From positions 46,859 through 110,858 of the forward strand of contig NZ_LNQB01000065.1 of the NCBI RefSeq assembly GCF_001651875.1: a stretch of 64,000 bases of DNA, given 5' to 3'. The translations under genes and the position numbers were made by a program. The notes beneath the pieces were generated by a model that saw only the letters and a program-made list of their open reading frames with translations, was not told the DNA's origin and did not search any database. Source of the DNA: Sinorhizobium saheli (lineage in GTDB: Bacteria; Pseudomonadota; Alphaproteobacteria; Rhizobiales; Rhizobiaceae). Positions 26,106 to 34,582 of this stretch are shown here, piece by piece (positions within the stretch are counted from its first letter, which is position 1; every line of letters starts with the position of its first letter).

Positions 26106-27037
26106 ATGCGGAGGTTTTCGATCCAAGAGCCTTGCGCGACGCGTTCGGTGCGTTCGCGACCGGAGTGACGGTGGTGACGGCAAACGATGCGGCGGGCAGG
26201 CCCATCGGCTTCACCGCCAATTCCTTCACATCCGTATCGCTGGACCCGCCGCTGCTGCTCGTCTGCCTCGCCAAGACCTCGCGCAATTACGCGACGATGA
26301 CCGGGGCCGAGCGCTTCGCCGTCAACATCTTGTCCGAGGCGCAGAAGGACGTCTCGAACACCTTCGCCCGGCCGGTGGAGGATCGCTTCGCCGCCGTCGA
26401 TTGGAGGAGGGCGCCGAATGGCTCTCCGGTTTTCTCCCAGGTGGCCGCCTGGTTCGAATGTTCGATGCACGACCTCATCGATGCTGGCGATCACGTCATC
26501 ATGATCGGGCGCGTCACTGCCTTCGAAAACAGCGGTTTGAACGGCCTCGGCTATGCCCGCGGCGGCTATTTCACGCCGAGGCTGGCCGGCAAGGCGGTTT
26601 CCGCCGCCGTCGAGGGCGAAATCCGGCTCGGCGCAGTCCTCGAGCAGCACGGCTCGGTGTACCTGCTCGGAGATGAAACCCTTTCGCTCCCGAGTTGCGC
26701 CGTGGAAGGCGACGATCCTGCCCGCACGCTTGCCGCCCATCTCGAGCAACTGACCGGGCTCACCGTTACCATCGGCTTTCTCTATTCGGTCTACGAGGAC
26801 AAGGGCGACGGTCGCCAGCACATCGTCTATCACGCTCTCGCCGGCGACGGGCTCCCGCGGAAAGGCCGGTTCCTGAAACCGGGGGAGGTCGGTGCGGCGA
26901 GGTTCAGCAGCACGGCGACCACCGACATCGTCAATCGCTTCGTGCTCGAAAGCTCGATCGGCAATTTCGGCATGTATTTCGGCGATGAGACCGGCGGCAC
27001 GGTTCATCCGATCGCGAAGAAGGACGCACGCTCATGA
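26102..27037 (+). CDS. Flavin reductase fused to a degenerate Nudix-like domain
   Basis: Residues 5-165 are an HpaC/FMN-binding split-barrel flavin reductase: FATGVTVVTANDAAGRPIGF, SFTSVSLDPPLLLVCL, and RFAVNILSEAQ. It supplies reduced flavin to a monooxygenase, here probably the luciferase-like enzyme of 27034. Residues 175-311 read like a Nudix fold; the block at 197-220 (LPSCAVEG, LAAHLEQLTGL) aligns with the Nudix box but lacks the catalytic REXXEE glutamates, so it is probably non-hydrolytic. The start at 26102 overlaps the hydrolase stop, and its end overlaps the monooxygenase start. The reductase assignment is secure; the Nudix relation is my reading. Confidence 0.88.
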   Translation: MNAEVFDPRALRDAFGAFATGVTVVTANDAAGRPIGFTANSFTSVSLDPPLLLVCLAKTSRNYATMTGAERFAVNILSEAQKDVSNTFARPVEDRFAAVDWRRAPNGSPVFSQVAAWFECSMHDLIDAGDHVIMIGRVTAFENSGLNGLGYARGGYFTPRLAGKAVSAAVEGEIRLGAVLEQHGSVYLLGDETLSLPSCAVEGDDPARTLAAHLEQLTGLTVTIGFLYSVYEDKGDGRQHIVYHALAGDGLPRKGRFLKPGEVGAARFSSTATTDIVNRFVLESSIGNFGMYFGDETGGTVHPIAKKDARS

Positions 27038-28074
27038 AATTCTCGCTCTTCGTTCATATGGAGCGCCTGGACGCCTCGCAGGACCACAGGACGCTTTACG
27101 AAGAATTCGTCACGCTTTGCGAGATCGCCGACAGGGGCGGCATGCACGCGATCTGGACCGGTGAGCATCACGGAATGGAGTTCACCATCGCACCGAACCC
27201 CTTCGTGACGATCGCCGACCTTTCCCGCCGCACCAGGACCGTGCGACTTGGCACCGGCACGGTGATCGCCCCGTTCTGGCACCCGATCAAGCTCGCCGGC
27301 GAGGCCGCGATGACGGACCTCATCTGCGACGGCCGCCTCGATGTCGGGATTGCCCGCGGCGCCTATTCGTTCGAATACGAGCGGCTGCTGCCGGGCCTCG
27401 ACGCATGGGGTGCCGGGCAGCGCCTGCGCGAGCTCATTCCGGCGGTGAAGGGAATCTGGGCGGGTGACTACGCCCATGAGGGCGAGTTCTGGAAGTTCCC
27501 GGCCACGACCTCGTCGCCGAAGCCGGTGCAGAAGCCCCACCCGCCGATATGGGTTGCCGCCCGCGATCCCAACTCGCACGAATTCGCCGTTGCGAACGGC
27601 TGCAATGTGCAGGTGACGCCGCTCTGGCAGGACGACGAGGAGGTGCGGAGCCTGATGGCGCGGTTCGACGACGCCTGCGCCAAACACCCGGAGGTCGAGC
27701 GGCCGAAGATCATGCTGCTGCGCCACACCTATGTCGGGTCCGACGAGGCCGACATCGCGCAGGCCGCCAATGAGATGAGCGTCTACTACAATTACTTCTT
27801 TGCCTGGTTCAAGAACGAGAGGCCGATCAGCCAGGGGCTTATCGAGCGGATCCCGGATGAGGAAATCGCCGCCAACGCCATGCTTTCGGGCGAGGCGATG
27901 CGACGCAACAACGTGGTCGGCGCGGCGGACGAGGTCATTGCCCGCATCAAGGGCTACGAGGCGATGGGCTACGACGAATATTCCTTCTGGATCGACACGG
28001 GCATGAGCTTCGCGCGGAAGAAGGCTTCGCTGGAGCGCTTCATCGCCGAGGTCATGCCGGCTTTTGCGGAGTAG
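27034..28074 (+). CDS. Luciferase-like (LLM class) flavin-dependent monooxygenase
   Basis: The 346-residue protein has the bacterial-luciferase TIM-barrel fold: WTGEHHGMEFTIAPNPFVTI, RTRTVRLGTG-like strand, then DLICDGRLDVGIARGAYSFE. These enzymes use FMNH2 from a separate reductase to oxygenate substrates, and the reductase is the preceding overlapping gene. The presence of a downstream aldehyde dehydrogenase suggests that the oxygenation yields an aldehyde. The substrate is unknown. Confidence 0.9.
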   Translation: MKFSLFVHMERLDASQDHRTLYEEFVTLCEIADRGGMHAIWTGEHHGMEFTIAPNPFVTIADLSRRTRTVRLGTGTVIAPFWHPIKLAGEAAMTDLICDGRLDVGIARGAYSFEYERLLPGLDAWGAGQRLRELIPAVKGIWAGDYAHEGEFWKFPATTSSPKPVQKPHPPIWVAARDPNSHEFAVANGCNVQVTPLWQDDEEVRSLMARFDDACAKHPEVERPKIMLLRHTYVGSDEADIAQAANEMSVYYNYFFAWFKNERPISQGLIERIPDEEIAANAMLSGEAMRRNNVVGAADEVIARIKGYEAMGYDEYSFWIDTGMSFARKKASLERFIAEVMPAFAE

Positions 28075-28079
28075 GGCAC

Positions 28080-29543
28080 ATGCAGCGCTTCCAGTGCTAC
28101 ATCAACGGTGAATTCACGGACGGCGAAGCCCGGTTCGAGAGCATCGATCCGGCGACCGGCCTTGCCTGGGCGGAAATGCCGGAGGCGCGGGAGGCCGATG
28201 TCGACCGGGCAGTCGAGGCGGCGCACAACGCGCTTCAGGAGGGCGCCTGGCCGAAGATGACTGCCACCGCGCGCGGCAAGCTCCTTTATCGACTGGCCGA
28301 CCTCGTTGCCGAGAATGCCGGGAAGCTCGCCGAACTGGAGACGCGGGACACCGGCAAGATCATTCGCGAGACCTCGGCGCAGATCGCCTATGTCGCCGAC
28401 TATTATCGCTATTACGCCGGGATCGCCGACAAGATCGAGGGGGCCCACCTGCCGATCGACAAGCCGGACATGGATGTCTGGCTGCGGCGCGAACCGATCG
28501 GCGTCGTGGCGATGGTCGTGCCCTGGAACAGCCAGCTTTTCCTCTCTGCGGTGAAGATCGGCCCGGCGCTCGCGGCCGGCTGCACCATGGTGGTCAAGGC
28601 CTCGGAGGACGGACCCGCGCCGTTGCTGGAATTCGCCCGGCTGGTGCACGAGGCGGGCTTTCCAGCCGGTGTCGTCAATATCATCACCGGCTTCGGTCCG
28701 TCCTGCGGCGCCGCACTCAGCCGCCATCCGCGGGTGGACCACATCGCCTTCACCGGCGGGCCGGAGACCGCGCGCCACATTGTGCGCAATTCGGCGGAGA
28801 ATCTTGCCTCGACCTCGCTGGAGCTCGGCGGCAAGTCGCCCTTCATCGTCTTTGCCGATGCCGACCTCGAAAGTGCGGCCAATGCGCAAGTGGCGGGAAT
28901 CTTTGCGGCGACCGGCCAGAGCTGTGTCGCGGGGTCGCGGTTGATCGTCGAAAGTACCGTCAAGGACCGCTTCCTTGAGATCCTCAAGGCCAAGGCGGAA
29001 GCGATCCGGATCGGCAGTCCGCTCGACATGGCGACCGAGGTCGGGCCGCTCGCGACGCGGCGCCAATGCGAGCATGTCCAGGACCTGGTGGCCCGCTCGC
29101 TCGCCGCCGGCGTCAGGCTGGTCACCGGCGGCACGGCGCCGGAAGGGGCCGGCTTCTATTATCGGCCGACTATCCTCGACTGCGACGGCAGCCCATCGCC
29201 CTCCCTCGACAACGAATTCTTCGGTCCGGTGCTCTCGGTTCTGTCCTTCGAGACGGAGGCCGAGGCCCTCCGGCTTGCCAACGACACGCGCTATGGCCTT
29301 GCGGCCGGCGTTTTCACGCAGAATCTCACGCGGGCCCACCGGCTGATGAAGGGCATCCGCGCCGGGATCGTCTGGGTCAATACCTATCGGGCGGTGTCGC
29401 CGATCGCGCCCTTCGGCGGCTTCGGGCTTTCCGGCCACGGGCGCGAGGGCGGCCTGGCGGCGGCGCTCGACTATACGCGGACCAAGACAGTCTGGCTCAG
29501 GACGTCGGACGACCCGATTCCCGATCCTTTCGTGATGCGGTGA
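28080..29543 (+). CDS. Aldehyde dehydrogenase (NAD(P)-dependent)
   Basis: This 487-residue enzyme is full length with all catalytic residues: Asn150 in VPWNSQ, Glu248 in LELGGKS and Cys282 in GQSCVAGS. The C-terminal EFFGPVLSVLSFE and PFGGFGLSGHGREGG blocks are typical of ALDH families that oxidise small or amino-aldehydes. It follows the monooxygenase by 5 bases and precedes a NIPSNAP gene by 5. It most likely converts the aldehyde formed in the pathway to the acid. Confidence 0.95.
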   Translation: MQRFQCYINGEFTDGEARFESIDPATGLAWAEMPEAREADVDRAVEAAHNALQEGAWPKMTATARGKLLYRLADLVAENAGKLAELETRDTGKIIRETSAQIAYVADYYRYYAGIADKIEGAHLPIDKPDMDVWLRREPIGVVAMVVPWNSQLFLSAVKIGPALAAGCTMVVKASEDGPAPLLEFARLVHEAGFPAGVVNIITGFGPSCGAALSRHPRVDHIAFTGGPETARHIVRNSAENLASTSLELGGKSPFIVFADADLESAANAQVAGIFAATGQSCVAGSRLIVESTVKDRFLEILKAKAEAIRIGSPLDMATEVGPLATRRQCEHVQDLVARSLAAGVRLVTGGTAPEGAGFYYRPTILDCDGSPSPSLDNEFFGPVLSVLSFETEAEALRLANDTRYGLAAGVFTQNLTRAHRLMKGIRAGIVWVNTYRAVSPIAPFGGFGLSGHGREGGLAAALDYTRTKTVWLRTSDDPIPDPFVMR

Positions 29544-29548
29544 CGGCG

Positions 29549-29875
29549 ATGTTCTACGAGATTCGCACCTACCGGCTGAAGAACGGCGCGGTCCCCGCCT
29601 ACCTGAAGGTGGTGGAGGAAGAGGGGATCGCCATCCAGAGGAAGCATCTCGGCGAACTCGTCGCCTACTTCTTCTCCGAGATCGGCCCGATCAACGAGAT
29701 CGTCCACATCTGGGCCTTTTCGAGCCTCGACGACCGTGAGCGGCGCCGGGCCGCCCTCATGGACGACCCGGACTGGCGAGCCTTCCTTCCCAAGACACGC
29801 GACCTGATAGAAGTCGCGGAAAACAAAATCATGAAGGCGGCGCGCTTTTCGCCGATCGGCAGCATCGCGCCATAG
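29549..29875 (+). CDS. NIPSNAP family protein
   Basis: The 108-residue product is a single NIPSNAP (ferredoxin-like, dimeric alpha/beta barrel) domain: MFYEIRTYRLKNGAVPAYL, then IVHIWAFSSLDDRERRRAAL and FLPKTRDLIEVAENKIM. Such proteins are often found with oxidative catabolic genes, and their activity is undefined. The ATG at 29549 lies 5 bases after the dehydrogenase stop. Confidence 0.85.
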   Translation: MFYEIRTYRLKNGAVPAYLKVVEEEGIAIQRKHLGELVAYFFSEIGPINEIVHIWAFSSLDDRERRRAALMDDPDWRAFLPKTRDLIEVAENKIMKAARFSPIGSIAP

Positions 29876-29913
29876 AACAACCAGGCATGACCGGAAACAC
29901 GGAGCAAGGGAAC

Positions 29914-30924
29914 ATGAAGAAACTATTCGCATTGGCGGCGGCCGCCGCGACGATCGCAACATCCATGCCGGCGGCTGCCGCGGACCTCGTCTTCACGAGC
30001 TGGGGCGGCACGACCCAGGACGCGCAGAAGATCGCCTGGGCCGAGAAGTTCACCGAAGAGACCGGCATCAACGTCCTTCAGGACGGGCCGACCGACTACG
30101 GCAAGCTCAAGGCCATGGTCGAGGCGAACTCGGTCACCTGGGACGTCGTCGACGTCGAGGGCGATTACGCCGCCCAGGCCGGCAAGAACGGCATGCTCGA
30201 AAAGCTCGACTTCTCCGTCATCGACAAGTCGAAGCTCGATCCCCGTTTCGTCACCGACTATTCGGTCGGCAGCTTCTATTATTCCTTCGTGATCGGCTGC
30301 AACAAGGACGCCGTGGATGCCTGCCCGAAGACCTGGGCGGACCTTTTCGACACCGAGAAATTCCCTGGCAAGCGCGCCTTCTACAAGTGGTCGGCGCCCG
30401 GCGTGATCGAGGCGGCGCTGCTTGCCGACGGGGTGCCGGCCGACAAGCTCTATCCGCTTGACCTCGACCGCGCCTTCAAGAAGCTCGACACGATCAAGGA
30501 GGACATCATCTGGTGGTCGGGCGGCGCGCAGTCGCAGCAGCTCCTCGCCTCCGCCGAGGCGCCCTTCGGCAGCGTCTGGAACGGCCGCATGACGGCGCTC
30601 GCCCAGAGCGGCATCAATGTCGAGACCTCCTGGGAGCAGAACATCACCGCCGCCGATTCGCTCGTCGTACCCAAGGGCGCGAAGAACAAGGAAGCAGCGA
30701 TGAAGTTCATCGCGCTTGCCACATCCGCCCAGGCCCAGGCCGACCTCGCCAAGGTCACCGGTTACGCGCCGACCAATGTCGACTCGCCCGAGCTGATGGA
30801 CCCGGAACTGGCCAAGACGCTGCCGGACGCACAGACGGCGAACCAGGTGAATGCCGACATGAACTACTGGGCGGAAAACCGCGACGCGATCGGCGAGCGC
30901 TGGTACGCCTGGCAGGCGCAATAA
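29914..30924 (+). CDS. Spermidine/putrescine-type ABC transporter substrate-binding protein (PotD-like)
   Basis: The protein has 336 residues with a Sec signal (MKKLFALAAAAATIATSMPA, cut near AAAAD). The mature N-terminus LVFTSWGGTTQDAQKIAW and the block WDVVDVEGDYAAQ are typical of the PotD/SBP_bac_8 group, which binds polyamines, amino acids or other small cations and acids. The ATG at 29914 follows AAGGGAAC. It belongs to a complete PotABCD-like set (29914-33781) that probably imports the substrate of the enzymes upstream. Confidence 0.9.
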   Translation: MKKLFALAAAAATIATSMPAAAADLVFTSWGGTTQDAQKIAWAEKFTEETGINVLQDGPTDYGKLKAMVEANSVTWDVVDVEGDYAAQAGKNGMLEKLDFSVIDKSKLDPRFVTDYSVGSFYYSFVIGCNKDAVDACPKTWADLFDTEKFPGKRAFYKWSAPGVIEAALLADGVPADKLYPLDLDRAFKKLDTIKEDIIWWSGGAQSQQLLASAEAPFGSVWNGRMTALAQSGINVETSWEQNITAADSLVVPKGAKNKEAAMKFIALATSAQAQADLAKVTGYAPTNVDSPELMDPELAKTLPDAQTANQVNADMNYWAENRDAIGERWYAWQAQ

Positions 30925-30964
30925 GCACTGGAAAAGGCCGGGGGAACGTTGCGGCGTTCGTCCG

Positions 30965-30980
30965 GCCGCCTGAAGGCGGC
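30965..30980 (+). other. Small hairpin between binding-protein and permease genes
   Basis: GCCGCC-TGAA-GGCGGC is a 6-bp GC stem with a stable tetraloop, 40 bases after the binding-protein stop. No U-tract follows. It occupies the same operon position as the stems at 6359 and 14291. Confidence 0.4.
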
Positions 30981-31027
30981 GGAGCCCGCTGACGGCGCTT
31001 TGCCTCTTTACGGGAGGAGAGACAACG

Positions 31028-31903
31028 ATGGCATCGCAGACCGAAACTGAAAGCGGGGCGGCCTATGCGCCCCTCAGGGCCCGGCGGCCGACCGACTTTG
31101 ATCTGACACTGCCGGCGCTCGGCCTGCTGATCCTGTTCTTCGTGCTGCCGGTCGCCATCCTGTTGACGCGCAGCGTCACGGAGCCGCAGCCGGGTCTCGG
31201 AAACTATGCCGAACTGCTGGGCTCTTCCACCTATTTGCGGATATTCGCAAACACGTTCATCGTATCCGGGCTGGTGACGTTCGTATCGTTGCTGATCGGT
31301 TTTCCGGTCGCCTGGGCGCTCGCCATCATGCCGAGCCGCATCGCCTCAATCGTCTTCGCCATTCTGCTCCTGTCGATGTGGACCAATCTTTTGGCTCGCA
31401 CCTATGCATGGATGGTGCTGCTGCAGCGCACCGGCGTCATCAACAAGGTGCTGATCGGGATCGGGCTCATCGACAAGCCGCTTCCGCTCGTCAACAACCT
31501 GACGGGTGTGACGATCGGCATGACCTACATCATGCTGCCCTTCATCATCCTGCCGCTCTACGGCGTCATCCGGAAGATCGATCCGGCCATCCTGCAGGCG
31601 GCCGCACTCTGCGGCGCCACGCGCTGGCAGTCGCTCGTGCGCGTTCTCCTGCCGCTGGCGATGCCGGGTATGGCGGCCGGTGCGCTGATGGTCTTCGTCA
31701 TGTCGCTCGGCTACTTCGTCACGCCGGCGCTGCTTGGCGGCACGGCGAACATGATGCTTGCCGAACTCATCGCGCAATTCGTCCAGTCGCTCGTGAACTG
31801 GGGCATGGGCGGGGCCGCGGCCCTGGTGCTGCTGGTCGTCACGCTGGCGCTCTATGCCGTCCAGCTCCGCTTCTTCGGCACCGACCGGATGGGAGGGCGC
31901 TGA
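31028..31903 (+). CDS. ABC transporter permease (PotB-like)
   Basis: This is a 291-residue inner-membrane permease with about six helices and the coupling loop DPAILQAAALCGATRWQSLV near residue 190. A polar N-terminal extension of 25 residues precedes the first helix. The ATG at 31028 follows GGGAGGAGAG. The second permease begins 1 base after its stop. Confidence 0.9.
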   Translation: MASQTETESGAAYAPLRARRPTDFDLTLPALGLLILFFVLPVAILLTRSVTEPQPGLGNYAELLGSSTYLRIFANTFIVSGLVTFVSLLIGFPVAWALAIMPSRIASIVFAILLLSMWTNLLARTYAWMVLLQRTGVINKVLIGIGLIDKPLPLVNNLTGVTIGMTYIMLPFIILPLYGVIRKIDPAILQAAALCGATRWQSLVRVLLPLAMPGMAAGALMVFVMSLGYFVTPALLGGTANMMLAELIAQFVQSLVNWGMGGAAALVLLVVTLALYAVQLRFFGTDRMGGR

Positions 31904-31904
31904 G

Positions 31905-32705
31905 ATGCTCTTGAACTTCGATCGCCTCGGCTGGTGGAGGCTCGCTCTCATCGGCATCACGCTCACGACGGCGGCATTCCTGCTGCTGCCGGTTCTTTTC
32001 ATCGCGGCGCTTTCCTTCGGCTCGTCGCAATGGCTGATCTTTCCGCCGCCCGGCTGGACGCTCAAATGGTACCAGGAGCTTCTCGCCGACCCGCGCTGGC
32101 TGGAGTCCACCTGGACGAGTTTCCAGATCGCGATCATCGTCACCGTGCTCTCGGTGCTGCTGGGTCTCGTGACATCCTTCGGCCTGACCCGCGGGCGTTT
32201 CATGTTCCGCGAAGCCTTGAAGGCGCTGTTCCTGACGCCGATGATCCTGCCGGTCGTGGTGCTCGCGGTCGCGCTCTACGCATTCTTCCTGCAGATCGGC
32301 CTCAGCGGGACGTTGACCGGCTTCGTCATCTCGCATCTGGTGCTGGCGCTTCCCTTCTCGATCCTGTCGATCACCAATGCCCTCGAAGGATTCGACAAGT
32401 CGATCGAGGATGCGGCCGTGCTTTGCGGCGCCTCGCCGCTCGAAGCGAGGCTCCGGGTGACTTTGCCGGCGATCAGCCACGGCATCTTCTCCGCGGCGGT
32501 CTTCTCCTTCCTCACCTCCTGGGATGAGGTGGTCGTCGCAATCTTCATGTCGAGCCCGACGCTCCAGACGCTTCCGGTCAAGATCTGGGCGACGCTGCGG
32601 CAGGATCTGACGCCGGTTGTCGCCGCCGCCTCCACCCTTCTCATCCTCTTGACCGTGCTCTTGATGGTGCTCGTCGCCGTCGTTCGCAAAGGATTGAAAT
32701 CATGA
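31905..32705 (+). CDS. ABC transporter permease (PotC-like)
   Basis: The 266-residue permease has six helices and the coupling loop SIEDAAVLCGASPLEARLRV. The start at 31905 uses GGGAGG just upstream; the longer frame overlaps the preceding gene. Its stop overlaps the ATPase start by four bases. It is the channel partner of the PotB-like protein. Confidence 0.9.
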   Translation: MLLNFDRLGWWRLALIGITLTTAAFLLLPVLFIAALSFGSSQWLIFPPPGWTLKWYQELLADPRWLESTWTSFQIAIIVTVLSVLLGLVTSFGLTRGRFMFREALKALFLTPMILPVVVLAVALYAFFLQIGLSGTLTGFVISHLVLALPFSILSITNALEGFDKSIEDAAVLCGASPLEARLRVTLPAISHGIFSAAVFSFLTSWDEVVVAIFMSSPTLQTLPVKIWATLRQDLTPVVAAASTLLILLTVLLMVLVAVVRKGLKS

Positions 32706-33781
32706 GCAAACCCTTCCTGCAAATCCGGGGCATCCGCAAGGAATACGGACCGGTGACGGCCGTCCAGGACGTCAATCTCGACGTGGCGCAGGGGGAGTTC
32801 CTGACCTTCCTCGGGCCGTCGGGGTCGGGAAAGAGCACGACGCTCTACATTCTCGCCGGCTTTGAAAACCCGACGCGCGGCGACATCCTGCTCAACGGTG
32901 AGACGCTGCTGGCGACGCCATCGCACAAGCGCAACATCGGCATGGTGTTCCAGCGCTACACGCTCTTCCCGCACCTTTCCGTCGGTGAGAACATCGCCTT
33001 TCCGCTGACGGTCCGCCGGCGGCCGAAGGCGGAGATCGATGCCAAGGTGCGCGAGATGCTGAAACTCGTCCGGCTCGAAGGCTTCGAGGACCGCAAGCCT
33101 GCACAGATGTCCGGCGGCCAGCAGCAGCGCGTCGCCCTGGCCCGCGCGCTCGCCTATGATCCGCCGGTGCTCTTGATGGACGAGCCGCTCTCCGCCCTCG
33201 ACAAGAAGCTGCGCGAGGAGATCCAGTACGAAATCCGCCGGATCCACCAGCAGACGGAAGTGACCATCCTCTACGTCACCCATGACCAGGAGGAGGCGCT
33301 TCGCCTTTCCGACCGCATTGCCGTCTTCTCGAAAGGCGTGATCGACCAGATCGGCACGGGACCGGAGCTCTACGCCAACCCGGCAACCCGCTTCGTCGCC
33401 GAATTCATCGGCGACAGCGACTTCCTGCCGTGCAACGTTGTCTCCGCGGCCAACGGCCGGGCCGAGATCGCGATCGGCGACAGCATGACCGTGGCCGATG
33501 TCCCCCTTCACGGGACAGCATCCTCCGGCAGCAAGGCGGCACTGATGCTGCGGCCCGAACGCCTGCTCCTGTCGAAGACGCGGACGGAAAGCGGGCTGCC
33601 CGTCACGGTCAGCGACATCACCTTCCTCGGCAACAACGTCCACGTGGTCACCAGGACCAGCAAGGGCAACGGCCTGTCCGTCCGCCTTCCATTCGGCCAC
33701 GAAGCGATTTCGGGGCTGAACCGCGGCGATGCCGTCTGGCTTCGATTCGATGCCGGATCGGCGCACGTCTTCAGCCAGTGA
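32702..33781 (+). CDS. ABC transporter ATP-binding protein (PotA-like)
   Basis: This 359-residue ATPase has Walker [10 protein letters not shown] at residues 38-46, [15 protein letters not shown] signature, LLMDEPLSALD Walker B and THDQEEALRL. The C-terminal 110 residues form a TOBE-type regulatory domain. It ends the cluster that began at 24655. Tight overlaps throughout suggest one transcript for catabolic enzymes and importer. Confidence 0.93.
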   Translation: MSKPFLQIRGIRKEYGPVTAVQDVNLDVAQGEFLTFLGPSGSGKSTTLYILAGFENPTRGDILLNGETLLATPSHKRNIGMVFQRYTLFPHLSVGENIAFPLTVRRRPKAEIDAKVREMLKLVRLEGFEDRKPAQMSGGQQQRVALARALAYDPPVLLMDEPLSALDKKLREEIQYEIRRIHQQTEVTILYVTHDQEEALRLSDRIAVFSKGVIDQIGTGPELYANPATRFVAEFIGDSDFLPCNVVSAANGRAEIAIGDSMTVADVPLHGTASSGSKAALMLRPERLLLSKTRTESGLPVTVSDITFLGNNVHVVTRTSKGNGLSVRLPFGHEAISGLNRGDAVWLRFDAGSAHVFSQ

Positions 33782-34147
33782 ACGGAACCGCCCCGGCCGA
33801 GGCGTGCCGGGCAGATGCCGAACTTGGTCGCGGGGCAACGAACCCGTGGTCCAATCGCGCGATGAGGCCTGTGAATGCCGATTTCGGAAACACCGCAGGG
33901 GCGCGAGGGTTCCAAGGCATCGATGACTATGTGGAGATCAAATATCTCTGCCTCAGCATCTAAGCTTACGTGAAGCGGGTCCGTCTGACCGGCGTCGTCC
34001 GACCGGCCATAGAAACTTTGTGTGCCCCCATCAATGGAGCCGTCGTGTAACTATCCCAATCGCTTCGTTTGATCACTCGGCCCTGTCGGCGGCCGATCAT
34101 CCGGTCATCGCAAGATGGCCCGAAAGCGACGAGTGGGTGGAAACGCG
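33782..34147 (+). promoter_or_regulatory. Intergenic region before the 5-oxoproline locus with a 15-bp dyad
   Basis: No gene is convincing in these 366 bases. GAGAT-CAAAT-ATCTC at 33934-33948 is a perfect 5-bp inverted repeat in a locally AT-rich stretch about 200 bases before the BCCP-like start. It could be an operator for the locus; the bases around it show no consensus -35/-10 pair. Confidence 0.3.
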
Positions 34148-34582
34148 ATGGATCTCGAAACGATCAGAACGCTTATTGAGTTTGTCGGCCGTTCGCGCGT
34201 TTCCGAACTGATGGTGAGCGACGACGGTGTCACCATTCGGGTATCGAATGCTTCGTTCGAACGGCACGCATCAAATCCAGTCCCAAAGGCTAGCCGCCCG
34301 GAAGCGGCGACCGCTGCTGTCCAGGACGATAGGAGCCAGGCCGCCGACGGCCGCGTTGTGGTGGCGCCGGTGTTTGGCGTGCTGCATCGCTCCCCCAAAC
34401 CCGGCGCTCGCCCCTTCGTCGAGGTGGGGGATTTCGTAGAGGCAGGTCAAAGCCTCTGCATCGTCGAGGCCATGAAGGTCTTCAACACCGTAACTGCGCA
34501 CAAGGCGGGGCCGATTACCCGCATCCTCGCGAAGGATGGTGAGGACGTGGAAGCGGGTGAGCCGCTGATGGAGATCGGATGA
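34148..34582 (+). CDS. Biotin carboxyl carrier protein (AccB-like)
   Basis: The 144-residue protein has a short helical N-terminus, a Pro/Ala linker (residues 43-68) and a biotinyl domain with VEAMKVF, the biotin-accepting lysine being Lys110. The size fits AccB. It is cotranscribed by 4-base overlap with a biotin-carboxylase gene, and then with PxpB, PxpC and PxpA. That context, with no carboxyltransferase gene, suggests a specialised set and not the housekeeping acetyl-CoA carboxylase. The start at 34148 follows GGGTGGAAA. Confidence 0.88.
   Translation: MDLETIRTLIEFVGRSRVSELMVSDDGVTIRVSNASFERHASNPVPKASRPEAATAAVQDDRSQAADGRVVVAPVFGVLHRSPKPGARPFVEVGDFVEAGQSLCIVEAMKVFNTVTAHKAGPITRILAKDGEDVEAGEPLMEIG

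Noticed and set aside
33430..33963. Plus-strand open frame overlapping the end of the PotA-like gene and the following gap
   Set aside because: Starts inside the ATPase gene in another frame and has no domain or ribosome site.
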